Under the pieces are notes generated by a model. The model was not told the DNA's origin. It saw only the letters and a list, made by a program, of their open reading frames with translations, and did not search any database. Positions 13,400 through 22,890 of a stretch of DNA of 27,777 nt are shown piece after piece (the stretch's first letter is position 1; every line of letters starts with the position of its first letter). The DNA lies in the IMG/VR virus record IMGVR_UViG_3300025137_004231, positions 1 through 27,777 of that record; one strand, given 5' to 3'. The position numbers and the translations under genes are program-made. The stretch is from a virus.

Positions 13400-15879
13400 T
13401 AATCTTTACCTTTTATAAATGAAGTAATTTTTTTATCTGTTTGACACACAGTTAATGTATCTAAATGAGGAACTGTTCCCTGAATACTCCCTTGAACTGC
13501 GTCTGTTATTCCTGTGTTAAAAGTTGAATAGCAATTATTTGATGGATTATAAATACCATGAATTAACCCAAGATTAGTAAAAATTACACCTGAACAAATC
13601 CACTGTTCCCCTGCCATTAAAAGCCTACACGTACTAGCACTATAACCACTGGTCCATTTTCTTCCTGAACTGGTTTTTGAAACTATACAACAAAAAATTG
13701 CTCCAGGAAATGTATCCATATTATAACTCATAATTTGCATGTTAAGACCACCACACACATTATGTATAGTATTAAGCCATCTAGTATTGCTTTGATTATA
13801 GAAAAGGTAGCAAGAACATTCACACTGTTGTTTAGCCCCTGGAAAAGAATTACCTGAAGTTGTTCCCATGCAGCAGACAGTTGCTTGGTTACAAGCACCA
13901 GTTATACACCACATAGTTGCAAGACCTCTTGCTACATTATAAGAACACAATCTACAGGTTGCACAATTCCAGTATTTAAATCCATGATGTTCATTACAAA
14001 TACAGTGATTGTTATATTCTGCTTGAATAAATGCTGTAGGTAGACAGATTTTAAAGCAACATGTTTGGCAATTATGGCTAGTGTTAAGGTGAAACTTTTT
14101 CAGTTTTAAACATTCACCATTCTGATCATGAGCAACAATAAATCCTGCTAGACAAGTAAGAGTATCACAGGAAAGAAAGAATGCGTTATCAAATGATTGG
14201 GGGAAGGCAGAGCCTTCACCTTTATTGTCACAAGATCTCTGATAGACTGCAGTAAGATCATTGTATTTACAGTAGTCCATACCACTGTTATTTTTAGTTT
14301 TTCTTGCTTGATCATTTCTATCTCTGTCGCCCCAATGGTTATTACCATTTTGATCAATAGCTGGCATACCCACAAACAAACACATAGCATCATTACATCT
14401 ACGATTTTGTGTTAGGTTGTTGTAGTTTAAACAATTTACACAGTTACTCCCATTTGTAAGGTTGACTTTACATACGCAGTTTTGGCAAGCACACTTTAAA
14501 TAAATTGTGTCATTAATACATCTGCAACATCCTCCCAAAAAGAAGTAATGAAGACCAACAGGTAAAATTCCACACTGCTGTGATGTCCAAGATGCGAGAT
14601 TACAGACACAACAACCATTTCCACAATGATTTACTTTAACAAATTGGTTAGTACAAGAAGGTGCAGAGATGCAAGCTTTCCAAAAAAACTGATCACAAAT
14701 AAAGTACGCATCTCCACTTACATCAGTAGCACCTGAAGTACCATTATTAAGAACATTACAATTTTCACCTCCAAAAATGTAACAAGCATTTCCTTTAAGG
14801 TGGACTAAATAGACTGAAGAACCTGCATAACAACTATTATTCCTAAACGCAATTAAACTAACTACTGAAGCACAACATTTTGGTCTATCATAACATAATG
14901 TGTTTCGTTGACAAATTGTCTGCTGTCTTCCACGAGTCCAATTAGCACAGCCCACAAGAGTTTGTATACACTGGACACATGTGTGACAAGTGGGAGCACC
15001 TGTAGTAGTTGTACATATTTTAGCTAATGATATTGAACCACATCTACTATCACAATTAAATACGTTAAAACTTTGAAGCATAGATGTGCCTTCAGTTAAA
15101 AAACACATCCAACATCCTGCTACACCTGCGCCATTTGACAGTGTTGAGTTATTACAACAACCTACATCACAACAGTTTATAAAGGTAACAGCACAAGTAG
15201 AGTCACAGTTAATAGCTGTAATAAATTTTGCGTAGTCTACTAATGCACTGTCACACTGACAAAACCTACAGCTAAAAATTACAAACCCATTATGTGCAGG
15301 TGCTACACCAAAGTTACACTTACATACAGTTCCATTAATTTCACCTACTTTAGTGTATTCTCCACTCACAGTTTTAAATGTTACAGCTTTGTAGCAACAA
15401 GTAGGAAAATCATATGTTACTGCTGAAAAACCCTGACAACAGTCATGAAAATTTGTTTCAGTACTAGCAAGTGCTCCCCCAGTAAAAATATCTATATCTG
15501 ATAAAGGATTAAATGGTGTAGGTTTTGAAAACTTACCTATTACCCACTCACCCTGTTGAGCACTGTTGTCATACAGTGAAGCATCCACTGCTCCTCCAGG
15601 AAGTATAGCAGTTAAAACACAACTTGTGTTATCTCGTAAAAGAAAAGTAGTTGTAGTGTTTTCATTTTTTATTACATAAGTAGGAGATCCTGGGGATAGA
15701 GAAGTTGCGTTGGGAAGGGTAATATTCCCACTAGGACACTCACAGGTTAAACAAATAGCTAAAGATCTATTGCTGTCTGCACAAACTGTGTAAGAAGTAG
15801 TGCCAGTAACTAAACCACCACCACCCCCTGCAGGGCCATCAGAACCACCACTTGCTGCAAATGTTGAATATGTACTCAT
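13399..15879 (-). CDS. Cysteine-rich putative tail-tip / receptor-binding protein, 826 aa
   Basis: By my count about 83 of 826 residues are Cys (10 percent), with ten CC pairs and about ten CxC motifs from residue 33 to the C-terminus. The neighbouring fibre has none. After a Gly/Ser-rich N-terminus, residues about 28-120 look like a beta-rich domain of the kind seen in phage fibre tips (ITLPNATSLSPGSPTYVIKN and later GEWVIGKF). The rest is Asn/Cys/aromatic-rich with no recognised fold, no signal peptide and no membrane span. The reading frame is sound: uninterrupted over 2.4 kb, GAGGGA before the ATG, and a TAATG link to a tail-assembly-chaperone-like gene. Position at the end of the fibre module suggests a receptor-binding or tip protein. 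Cysteines may bind metal, stack in a beta-solenoid or form disulfides after release. Function is inferred. Confidence 0.75.
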   Translation of the reverse strand: MSTYSTFAASGGSDGPAGGGGGLVTGTTSYTVCADSNRSLAICLTCECPSGNITLPNATSLSPGSPTYVIKNENTTTTFLLRDNTSCVLTAILPGGAVDASLYDNSAQQGEWVIGKFSKPTPFNPLSDIDIFTGGALASTETNFHDCCQGFSAVTYDFPTCCYKAVTFKTVSGEYTKVGEINGTVCKCNFGVAPAHNGFVIFSCRFCQCDSALVDYAKFITAINCDSTCAVTFINCCDVGCCNNSTLSNGAGVAGCWMCFLTEGTSMLQSFNVFNCDSRCGSISLAKICTTTTGAPTCHTCVQCIQTLVGCANWTRGRQQTICQRNTLCYDRPKCCASVVSLIAFRNNSCYAGSSVYLVHLKGNACYIFGGENCNVLNNGTSGATDVSGDAYFICDQFFWKACISAPSCTNQFVKVNHCGNGCCVCNLASWTSQQCGILPVGLHYFFLGGCCRCINDTIYLKCACQNCVCKVNLTNGSNCVNCLNYNNLTQNRRCNDAMCLFVGMPAIDQNGNNHWGDRDRNDQARKTKNNSGMDYCKYNDLTAVYQRSCDNKGEGSAFPQSFDNAFFLSCDTLTCLAGFIVAHDQNGECLKLKKFHLNTSHNCQTCCFKICLPTAFIQAEYNNHCICNEHHGFKYWNCATCRLCSYNVARGLATMWCITGACNQATVCCMGTTSGNSFPGAKQQCECSCYLFYNQSNTRWLNTIHNVCGGLNMQIMSYNMDTFPGAIFCCIVSKTSSGRKWTSGYSASTCRLLMAGEQWICSGVIFTNLGLIHGIYNPSNNCYSTFNTGITDAVQGSIQGTVPHLDTLTVCQTDKKITSFIKGKD

Positions 15880-15891
15880 TCTATTCCCTCT

Positions 15892-16464
15892 TTATTGTGC
15901 TATTGCCCAACCAATAGTTGAGTTAACAAACTGTAACTGAAAAGCTGCGTAAGCTGCATCGACAGTCATATCCTCACCAAGGCTCATAATATTAGATCCA
16001 TTACGTCCAATGATACAATTATTGTTACCACCTATTTCTGTGATAGCTACTGTATCCCCTGCACTTGGACTAGCAGGTAACGTAAGTGTTACTGCAGAAC
16101 CATTTAAGATAACTCTAGTATCTTTGGTAGCTGTCGCATTTGAAGTAACTACAGTAGGCGTAAGCTCTTTTTGTTTCGTATCCATTTGAGTTTGTATTGC
16201 TGAAGTAACACCAGTAGTATGACTTAGTTCTGCAGCAGATGCTGTCACCCCATCTAGTTTGTTTAATTCAGCAGCATTAGATGTAATAGCTGCACCACCT
16301 ATCTGCAAAGCTGTAGAAGCATTAAGAGTAGGTACTGTAGCAGTTCCTGTGAAGGTAGGGTTTGCAAGAGGAGCAGCGCCTGTTACTTCTGCCACAGATA
16401 TTGCACCATCAACCAGGATACCTCCTGCTGACATAAAGTCTGCTAAATCTCTTGCTTTACTCAT
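15892..16464 (-). CDS. Short tail-fibre-like protein, 190 aa
   Basis: Begins MSKARDLADFMSAGG, an N-terminus common to phage tail-associated proteins, then GAAPLANPTFTGTATVPTL. A linker with AELNKLDGV and TSAIQTQMDTK follows, and residues about 105-190 form a beta-rich domain ending FVNSTIGWAIAQ. The TSAIQTQxDTK and NPTFTGTA elements recur near the C-terminus of the 998-aa fibre. AAAGGG lies seven bases before the ATG. It is one of four consecutive genes between the tail hub and the chaperone-like gene, so it is probably an accessory fibre or adaptor for a tip protein. Confidence 0.75.
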   Translation of the reverse strand: MSKARDLADFMSAGGILVDGAISVAEVTGAAPLANPTFTGTATVPTLNASTALQIGGAAITSNAAELNKLDGVTASAAELSHTTGVTSAIQTQMDTKQKELTPTVVTSNATATKDTRVILNGSAVTLTLPASPSAGDTVAITEIGGNNNCIIGRNGSNIMSLGEDMTVDAAYAAFQLQFVNSTIGWAIAQ

Positions 16465-16478
16465 ATTTTAACCCTTTC

Positions 16479-17594
16479 TTACACAGGTGGATCGTAGTTT
16501 ATAACTTTAACTTGCCCTGGATCAGTACCACTTCCACTTAAAACATGTTTGGCTCTAAACTGTGCATTTGCAGCAACATTCATTACAGTCAGATAAGCAC
16601 CACTGCTATCAGAATTAGTAACATACATTTTGTCATTGGTATCATCTAAAACACCATATTGAGGTGAGTTTAAATTAGTAGTTCCACCAGTTGTTTGTCT
16701 TACAAAAGTAGGATTATTAATGTTACTTACATCAATGGTTACAAGTTTATGGTTGTTTGCCTGACTCATATTATACATGTAATTTCTAGTTCTATGAAAT
16801 ATATTTACTTTAGCACCATCTAAACTTCCAGATTTACTGAAGGCACTAGCATTAGCAATTTGATCTGTATTTGAACCAGAGGTAAATCCTTCTTTAAAAA
16901 GTATTTGTTCTTGAGAGGTACTTGAAATAGCAATAAAAACATTGTCACCATTACCACTAGGTGCGATACCAAGACCTCCATACCCTGAAGAAATATCCTG
17001 ATCATCTCTATCTTGTACTGATGATCCATCGTATTCTAATAATTGTAATTTACCAGGACTACCATTAGAGTTTGAATATGCAAAACCTGTGTCTGGATCA
17101 ACAGAAATATCAAATTGACCTGCGTTATTCCCACCTGTACCTCTGTTTCCAAGAAGACTAAAACTACTTTGATTGGATACATTTATCGCATAAACTTGAT
17201 TTTCACCAACAACCCAAAGCCTACTATTTGTAACGTCAATATCACAAGCAAACAAAGGGTCATTTGAACCTACATTAAGTGTGCTACCTAAAGACATACT
17301 TTTAGGATTAGATACATCTATAACACCAACACGCCTTGTTGAGTTTCTTGTGGAAAAATATATTCTTTTGTTAGTTTGATCTGCTGCAATTCCAGAAACA
17401 CCATTAAGTGTACCACCACTAATTGTATCAATTTCTACAGGATTATTTGGATCACTTACGTCAATAGCATGTATTGTATCTATTTCTTGATTTGCTACAA
17501 ATACAACAGATGTAATTGATGCTCCTGCTGCTGCACCAATGCCACCAAACCCTCTAGCTGAAGCTGCACCAAATGTTGAAAGTAAAGGAGCCAT
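16479..17594 (-). CDS. LVIVD-type beta-propeller protein in the tail module, 371 aa
   Basis: The sequence is built of six to seven beta-propeller blades. Recurrent blade motifs include IHAIDVSDPNNPVEIDTI, VGVIDVSNPKSMSLGSTL, VYAINVSNQSSFSLLG, LVTIDVSNINNPTFVRQT and LTVMNVAANAQFRAKHVL. The xxIDVSNPxxP core is typical of LVIVD repeats, which occur in bacterial surface and secreted proteins and are not standard tail parts. I start it at the ATG at 17594 because AGGA lies five bases upstream, overlapping the fibre stop region; the upstream TTG at 17609 is less likely. The N-terminal 30 residues are small and hydrophobic (Gly/Ala-rich). Its place between two fibre-like genes suggests a tail-borne, possibly glycan- or protein-binding module. 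Confidence 0.8.
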   Translation of the reverse strand: MAPLLSTFGAASARGFGGIGAAAGASITSVVFVANQEIDTIHAIDVSDPNNPVEIDTISGGTLNGVSGIAADQTNKRIYFSTRNSTRRVGVIDVSNPKSMSLGSTLNVGSNDPLFACDIDVTNSRLWVVGENQVYAINVSNQSSFSLLGNRGTGGNNAGQFDISVDPDTGFAYSNSNGSPGKLQLLEYDGSSVQDRDDQDISSGYGGLGIAPSGNGDNVFIAISSTSQEQILFKEGFTSGSNTDQIANASAFSKSGSLDGAKVNIFHRTRNYMYNMSQANNHKLVTIDVSNINNPTFVRQTTGGTTNLNSPQYGVLDDTNDKMYVTNSDSSGAYLTVMNVAANAQFRAKHVLSGSGTDPGQVKVINYDPPV

Positions 17595-17601
17595 ATTATT
17601 C

Positions 17602-20598
17602 CTATGCAAACTGTGTTTGAGATGCTAACACTGTGAATGTAGCATCTGCTGTTTTGATAATCGTGAATGAGTAAGCATCAATACTAGATGCGTTACCTCC
17701 TGTAGGGGCTGTCCCACCTGACCACTTTGGTGTTACTGATGAACTATCAACCTGATACGCATTTAAATAATATGCAGTAGAACCTTGTGTCATTGCAATA
17801 GAAACAGTTAATGACTGACCAATAGCCAAGTTAGAATTTACATTTGTAAAATTTATAGTTCTGTTTCCACCTTGATTTGCAGTGTAAAGTTCAACAGCTT
17901 GTGCAGTTGTATCAAAAGTAATTGTTCCAGTAGTAGAGGTTTGTACTGTTACTTTCTCATACACTTCTTCAATATCAAGTGTACCATCAATTGTTGCTTT
18001 TGTTGTAAATGTTGGGCTTGCAGTTGGTGCTTTTGTATCTAATTGAGTTTGTATTGCTGATGTTACACCATCAAGATAACCAACTTCTGTTGTAGTAATT
18101 CCTGATGGAAAAGTAGGTAAGTTTGCATCGTATGCTAAAACGTTTGTTCCTATGGCTACACCTAGAGTTGTTCTAGCTGCTGATGCGTCAGCATCATCAA
18201 CAAGTGTTCTAGCAAATGAAGAGAAGTCTGTTACAGCATATGTATCAGAACCACTCGTAAAAATTATTTTATCTGCTGCAGTTGTTAGTCCTGCAATTGA
18301 AGTTAGACCTGCATCGTAAGCCTGTACGTTAGATCCAATAGCTACACCAAGATTTGTTCTTGCTGTTGATGCACTGTCTAAATCAGAGAGGTTGTTTGAT
18401 TCTAGTAAATATCTAGCATCAGACTGTGTTTGTGATAAATGATCAGCTAAAGTAAATGTACCATAAGCTACAATATCAATTATGTCACCTACAGTAGCTC
18501 CAGATGCAAGAACTATACTAGTTCCTGATGTAGCTGTAAAGTCTGTTCCAGATTTTAATTTCAAACCATTCATAAATACATCTACAAAACCAGAATCGTA
18601 TGTAGCTGCAAACGTTGTTTGATTTGCAGTGGCTGTGTAAGTGTTACGACTTGAAGTTCCATTAACAGATGAACCTGCAGCAGTCCAAGAACCACCACTA
18701 GTTCTAACATTCATAATATTTGTGGTGCTATTAAAATAGAGAGCACCAGTAACTAGGGCATCCCCATCGTTGTCTACACTAGGAGCAGATGACTTAGCAC
18801 CAAGGTATCTGTCATCAAACGAATCAAAACTAGCTGCTGCAGAGGTTGCACTAGAAGCAGCCCCAGTTGCAGAGGAAGCACTAGCAGTAGCACTTGAGGC
18901 AGCAGCAGTGGCAGAACTAGCAGCAGCAGATGCTGAAGTAGAAGCTGCAGTAGCTGAACCAAGTATGCCATCTACATATGTTTTTGTTGTGAGATCAGCA
19001 CTTGCACTTGGTGTATAACTAGCAGTAATTTTGTTACTACCTACTGCCAATGCACCTGTTAATGTACCACCTGCTAATGGTAAGAATGTATCTGTTGTAT
19101 ACTTCTTAGTTGCTGCATCTTGGTTAGCTGTTGGATCACCTAGCCCTGTAATCTTGCTAGTACCCATAGCTATAGCACCAGACATTGTACCACCTGCTAG
19201 TGGTAGCTTGGTAGCTATACTATTTGTAATAGTTGTAGAAAAATCTGCATCATCACCTAACGCAGCAGCAAGTTCATTTAATGTATTGAGTGTTCCAGGT
19301 GCTGAGTCAACAAGCCCTGCTACCTCTGTATCCACATATAATTTTGTTGCTGCGTCTAAATCAGAACTAGGTGCTGTAAGATTAGTAATCGTTGCAGATG
19401 TACCTGCGTTCATATTTAGACTGCCATTAATAGTCACATTAGTAAATGATGATGTGCCTGAACCTGCAGTTACGTTACCTGTTAAATCCCCTGCTACGTC
19501 ACCAGTAACATCACCTGATATATTACCTGTAACGTTACCTGTAATGTTTCCAACAAAATTTGTGTTTGCTGTAACTGTTGTGCCTGTTATGGCTGCAGGT
19601 GTACTACCCCCAATAACAGCAGCATCAATAGTACCACCATTAATATCAACAGTCGCCAGTGTCGCCTGACCAGATGTAGCAACAGTTGTAAAGCTACCTG
19701 ACGAAGCACTAGAAGCACCAATTGTTGTGCCATCCACAGCACCCCCATTAATATCGACTGTAGCATGTGTTGATGTTCCTGTGCTTGTTAAGTCTGTAAA
19801 TGTACCTGCACCTGCAGAAGACCCACCAATAGTAACACCATCTATTGCTCCACCATTAATGTCTGCAGTTGTTATTGTAGTAGTGCCTGAAGCTGTAAGA
19901 TCTGTAAACGTACCTGCAGCAGCAGTTGTATTACCAATAGTAGTGTTGTCCATTGCACCTGAGTTAATATCAGCAGATGTAATAGTTGTTGTACCTGTAA
20001 GAGCAGATGTACCTGTAACAGCAAAAGTGCCACCTACAGCAGCATTACTAGAAGCAGCTAGTGTTGTAAAACTACCTGCTGCTGCTGAGTTTCCACCTAC
20101 TACTGCACCATCAACAGTACCTCCATTTATATCTGCAGTGGTAGCAACTAAAGATGTAAATGTACCTGCTGCAGGGGTAGTACCTCCTATTACTGCACCA
20201 TCAATTGTACCACCTGTAATGACAACAGAATCAATGTAACCTATACCATCAATGTACAGATTTTTGAACTCTGCTCCTGTAGCACCAAGATCTATATCAT
20301 CATCAGATACAGGTTTGAGGACACCATCCTCTAGTCTAATTTGCTCTACAGCAGAAGAAGATACCTCAGTAAAAAAACTAATTCTGTTATTTGATGTATC
20401 TACAACAACTTTGTTTAGGGCGTCAGCATCAGCTATGCGAGGAACGTTAGCTCCCTCACCTGTACTGCCATCATGTTTGTGTCCACTTGCTGCAGCAAAG
20501 GCATCTCGCAAAGCATTGTATTCTGCGTTTACTGGTGCAGCTTTAATGACTGCATTAGCAATAATGTCAGCTACTGATTGTCTTGTATAACCTGCCAT
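17602..20598 (-). CDS. Long repeat-rich tail fibre, 998 aa
   Basis: Residues 1-70 form a conserved-looking attachment region (YNALRDAFAAASGHKHDGSTGEG). Residues about 124-345 hold six tandem repeats of some 30-36 residues with the core INGG(T/A)(I/V)DGxxIGGxxxAAGTFTxL, then a GNVTGN/GDVTGD stretch at 350-376. Two PLAGGTxxGAxxxGxxKIT units (466-525) and an Ala/Ser-only coiled-coil linker (548-590) follow. Two copies of xxARTxLGVAIGxNVxAYDAxL lie at about 745-765 and 806-826, and a C-terminal beta domain at 880-998 ends LASQTQFA. There are no cysteines. Such architecture is typical of trimeric fibres that bind host surface receptors. GGGGGAT precedes the ATG, which abuts the upstream stop. Confidence 0.88.
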   Translation of the reverse strand: MAGYTRQSVADIIANAVIKAAPVNAEYNALRDAFAAASGHKHDGSTGEGANVPRIADADALNKVVVDTSNNRISFFTEVSSSAVEQIRLEDGVLKPVSDDDIDLGATGAEFKNLYIDGIGYIDSVVITGGTIDGAVIGGTTPAAGTFTSLVATTADINGGTVDGAVVGGNSAAAGSFTTLAASSNAAVGGTFAVTGTSALTGTTTITSADINSGAMDNTTIGNTTAAAGTFTDLTASGTTTITTADINGGAIDGVTIGGSSAGAGTFTDLTSTGTSTHATVDINGGAVDGTTIGASSASSGSFTTVATSGQATLATVDINGGTIDAAVIGGSTPAAITGTTVTANTNFVGNITGNVTGNISGDVTGDVAGDLTGNVTAGSGTSSFTNVTINGSLNMNAGTSATITNLTAPSSDLDAATKLYVDTEVAGLVDSAPGTLNTLNELAAALGDDADFSTTITNSIATKLPLAGGTMSGAIAMGTSKITGLGDPTANQDAATKKYTTDTFLPLAGGTLTGALAVGSNKITASYTPSASADLTTKTYVDGILGSATAASTSASAAASSATAAASSATASASSATGAASSATSAAASFDSFDDRYLGAKSSAPSVDNDGDALVTGALYFNSTTNIMNVRTSGGSWTAAGSSVNGTSSRNTYTATANQTTFAATYDSGFVDVFMNGLKLKSGTDFTATSGTSIVLASGATVGDIIDIVAYGTFTLADHLSQTQSDARYLLESNNLSDLDSASTARTNLGVAIGSNVQAYDAGLTSIAGLTTAADKIIFTSGSDTYAVTDFSSFARTLVDDADASAARTTLGVAIGTNVLAYDANLPTFPSGITTTEVGYLDGVTSAIQTQLDTKAPTASPTFTTKATIDGTLDIEEVYEKVTVQTSTTGTITFDTTAQAVELYTANQGGNRTINFTNVNSNLAIGQSLTVSIAMTQGSTAYYLNAYQVDSSSVTPKWSGGTAPTGGNASSIDAYSFTIIKTADATFTVLASQTQFA
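19459..20229 (-). repeat. Tandem coding repeats in the tail fibre gene
   Basis: About six degenerate units of roughly 90-110 bases encode the INGGxxDGxxIGG...AAGTFT repeat, followed by short hexapeptide-scale GNVTGN units near 19470-19550. They are visible on the plus strand as recurring ACCACCATTAATATC-like and GTACCTGC-like blocks. Confidence 0.8.
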
Positions 20599-22137
20599 TT
20601 AAAGTCTATCCCCCACGCCAAACGTCACAACTATGCCTTGAATACTGTGTGAAGCATTTGAATCATTTGTAACATATTTTAAAGAAACTGATTTACCTGA
20701 ACCTGATATATTTGTACGTTGTACTGGTGATGGATTACCATCAAATATAGCTGTACTATTATAAGCAGCTTCATTGTAGTATGCTGCAGCACCCTCAGTA
20801 CTCAAAGTAAAGTTTGTTGGACTTAAAGATTTTGGATCTTCGTAGTCATATACTACAGACATCACAATCTCGTTATCTCCCTCAGAACGTAAATAAGTTG
20901 CTACAGTATAAAATATTTTTCTTTGTTCTGGATCTTGCATATAAAGAAAGGGAGTCTGATAAACACTAAAGATATTTGTTCCTGCAAAAGTATTGCCCTG
21001 TTCTTGTCTGTGAACTTTACCTGTGCTATCTCCATGAATTACAAATTCATTTTGTCCTATGTATCCACTAGCTGCAGAAGTTGCTGAGATACCTAGCATC
21101 TGGCTGTACTCAAACTGTAGCCCATTAGGTGTTTCTCTAAAGCCACCTATAATACCCTGTGAATCTGCTGCTCCAAAGAAATATCTAAACTGAGTCTTCT
21201 GTTTAATGGTAACAGCATTTAGTGTATCTAGATCAATATCAAATACAATATCTGTAAAGATAGACTGAATATTTTTAGATACTGTTTCTAGATTAACGTC
21301 ACCTATTTTAGATGTACCTGAGATTGGGCGTAGACCATCCTGGGATAAAAATAGTAAGTCACCACCAATTTCTATAACACTGTCTGTAGCTAAACACCCA
21401 AGGTCATCTGTAACAGTCTGTAGCGCAAAGTTGGCTAGTGCTGTCCCTGATAACTTTTTAATATTGGTAGAACCAAAAATGTAGAGTTCATTCCTAAAAG
21501 ACTTTATAGCTACAATAGGAAACCCTACATTTACTACTCCTGCTCCACTGGCTGAAGCAAAGTTTGTTTCTGCTAATGGAGCACTAAAGTAAAGATTTGT
21601 TTTTTCTGCAGGATCACCTGCTAGAAATAAATGATTTTGAAATACTGCAGAATACTTAGGGTCTGTAGGTGCATCTGAATGAGTAATCTGAGTATATGTC
21701 GAACCATCATAAGTAGCTGCAGGATTTATTCCATCTGTAAGCACAACCTTTGGGGAGCCAAAGTTTAGTTTAGAAAATCTAACTTTAGTTACGCCTACCA
21801 TTGTAGGTGAACCTGAAGTACTTACTGCATCCCAGGCTGAACTAGAGTTATTAAATTTATGTAAGTAGTTATTACCTGATGAGGGTTTACGAGCAGCTAA
21901 GATTCCATCGTTAATTCCATCGACTACTGCTACACCTAGAACATTTCCTGTCCCTGTTACAGTTCCATAATCATTAGAAAAACCATTTATCTTTCTGTAG
22001 CCACCAGTAACAGCAGGTTCGTAATTGATAAGTGTAATAGCAGAGCCAGGTTGTGTCTCACCCTGAGATAACACGTCACGACTGGTATTCAATCCACCCT
22101 GAGCAAACACCTTAAAAGAGGCAAGATTGTCAGCCAT
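20599..22137 (-). CDS. Tail hub / nozzle protein, P22 gp10-like, 512 aa
   Basis: The N-terminus FKVFAQGGLNTSRDVLSQGETQPGSAITLINYEPAVTGGYRKINGFS is typical of podovirus tail-hub or stabilisation proteins (P22 gp10-like, functionally akin to T7 gp12), where an early Gly-rich segment is followed by INYEPxxxGGYRxxxGF. The rest is predominantly beta, in propeller-like units (VVLTDGINPAATYDG, AVFQNHLFLAGDP, IVAIKSFRNELYIFGS, LLFLSQDGLRPI). It would join the adaptor ring to the tail tip. The ATG overlaps the adaptor stop as TAATG, with AGGAAGAG upstream. Length is normal for the family. Confidence 0.82.
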   Translation of the reverse strand: MADNLASFKVFAQGGLNTSRDVLSQGETQPGSAITLINYEPAVTGGYRKINGFSNDYGTVTGTGNVLGVAVVDGINDGILAARKPSSGNNYLHKFNNSSSAWDAVSTSGSPTMVGVTKVRFSKLNFGSPKVVLTDGINPAATYDGSTYTQITHSDAPTDPKYSAVFQNHLFLAGDPAEKTNLYFSAPLAETNFASASGAGVVNVGFPIVAIKSFRNELYIFGSTNIKKLSGTALANFALQTVTDDLGCLATDSVIEIGGDLLFLSQDGLRPISGTSKIGDVNLETVSKNIQSIFTDIVFDIDLDTLNAVTIKQKTQFRYFFGAADSQGIIGGFRETPNGLQFEYSQMLGISATSAASGYIGQNEFVIHGDSTGKVHRQEQGNTFAGTNIFSVYQTPFLYMQDPEQRKIFYTVATYLRSEGDNEIVMSVVYDYEDPKSLSPTNFTLSTEGAAAYYNEAAYNSTAIFDGNPSPVQRTNISGSGKSVSLKYVTNDSNASHSIQGIVVTFGVGDRL

Positions 22138-22865
22138 TAGAGAACTCTTCCTAGAACCTGATTAGAAGAAGTAACTCTATCAACTACTGTTGATCTTATT
22201 CTTAGGGGTTCATCAACAAGTAGTCTTCTCATTGATTTAATACCATCTTCAAAATTGTTTTGGTGCATTGCAGCACTCTGCTCATTAGACCTAAACCTCA
22301 TCATGTACATCATAGCACCATCAATAAGAACGTGTTTGAACCTATCTGGCACGATTGCTGTATCATTAAAAGCAGTTAGGTCTGCAGGAAACTTGTAATA
22401 AATATATTCTATTTCGTAGGCTTGATCTGCTATAGGAGTTACACCAAACTTTGCTTCATCAGTCTGATATACTAAAGTTGGCGCAGAGATACCTGTTTGA
22501 TCTCCTGTGTCATCAAAGTGTCTGTACTTTTGAATGTACTCTTCGTAGCTAATTGTAGGAAGAGACATAGGACTATTATCTACAGATGTTAGCTTCTTAA
22601 TATAAAACGTTTGCCAGTCTGCCCTAGAATAATCAGCAGGAAAATCGTATTGTCTAGTTCCTGCTACTAGAGTTTGTGTGTTTGTTGTTTTTAGAAAAGG
22701 CCATTCTTGGCCTGTCTGTAAGATATTTCTAATGGAGTTGTTTACTGCATCCTTAGCTAATGCTTGAACATTACGTACTGCCCCAAAGCCATCTCCTGCT
22801 GTATCAAGAGTAACTTCATTTAACCTACGTAGTAATTCGTTAACTAACGCAACGTATGTAGCCAT
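22137..22865 (-). CDS. Head-tail adaptor, T7 gp11 / P22 gp4-like, 242 aa
   Basis: Helical N-terminus (VALVNELLRRLNEV), then NSIRNILQTGQEWPFLKTT and a RQYDFPADYSRADWQTFYIKK segment. These are typical of phage adaptors that bind the portal ring and carry the tail (tail tubular protein A family). The C-terminal helices include RFKHVLIDGAMMYMMRFRSNEQ and FEDGIKSMRRLLVDEPLRIRS. AAGGA lies eight bases before the ATG. The gene is separated from the capsid genes by a hairpin and is coupled to the hub gene by TAATG, so the two are probably made in similar amounts. Confidence 0.82.
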   Translation of the reverse strand: MATYVALVNELLRRLNEVTLDTAGDGFGAVRNVQALAKDAVNNSIRNILQTGQEWPFLKTTNTQTLVAGTRQYDFPADYSRADWQTFYIKKLTSVDNSPMSLPTISYEEYIQKYRHFDDTGDQTGISAPTLVYQTDEAKFGVTPIADQAYEIEYIYYKFPADLTAFNDTAIVPDRFKHVLIDGAMMYMMRFRSNEQSAAMHQNNFEDGIKSMRRLLVDEPLRIRSTVVDRVTSSNQVLGRVL

Positions 22866-22890
22866 TACAAAAATCCTTCAGATAAGCTAA

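Noticed and set aside
13399-15879. Cys-richness as a frame or recoding artefact
   Set aside because: The frame is open over 2.4 kb with a good ribosome site and coupled neighbours, other frames are broken by stops, and the N-terminal part looks like an ordinary fibre domain.
17595-17609. TTG start for the beta-propeller protein at 17609
   Set aside because: It would overlap the fibre stop and lacks a ribosome site, whereas the ATG at 17594 has AGGA at good spacing.
19031-20239. Two long plus-strand open frames (212 and 170 codons) opposite the fibre repeats
   Set aside because: They are Ala/Val/Pro-rich mirror frames of the repetitive fibre gene, have no ribosome site and resemble no protein; the minus-strand fibre explains the region.
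13399-20598. Diversity-generating retroelement acting on a fibre gene
   Set aside because: No reverse transcriptase, template repeat or paired near-copy of a fibre C-terminus is visible in the window.
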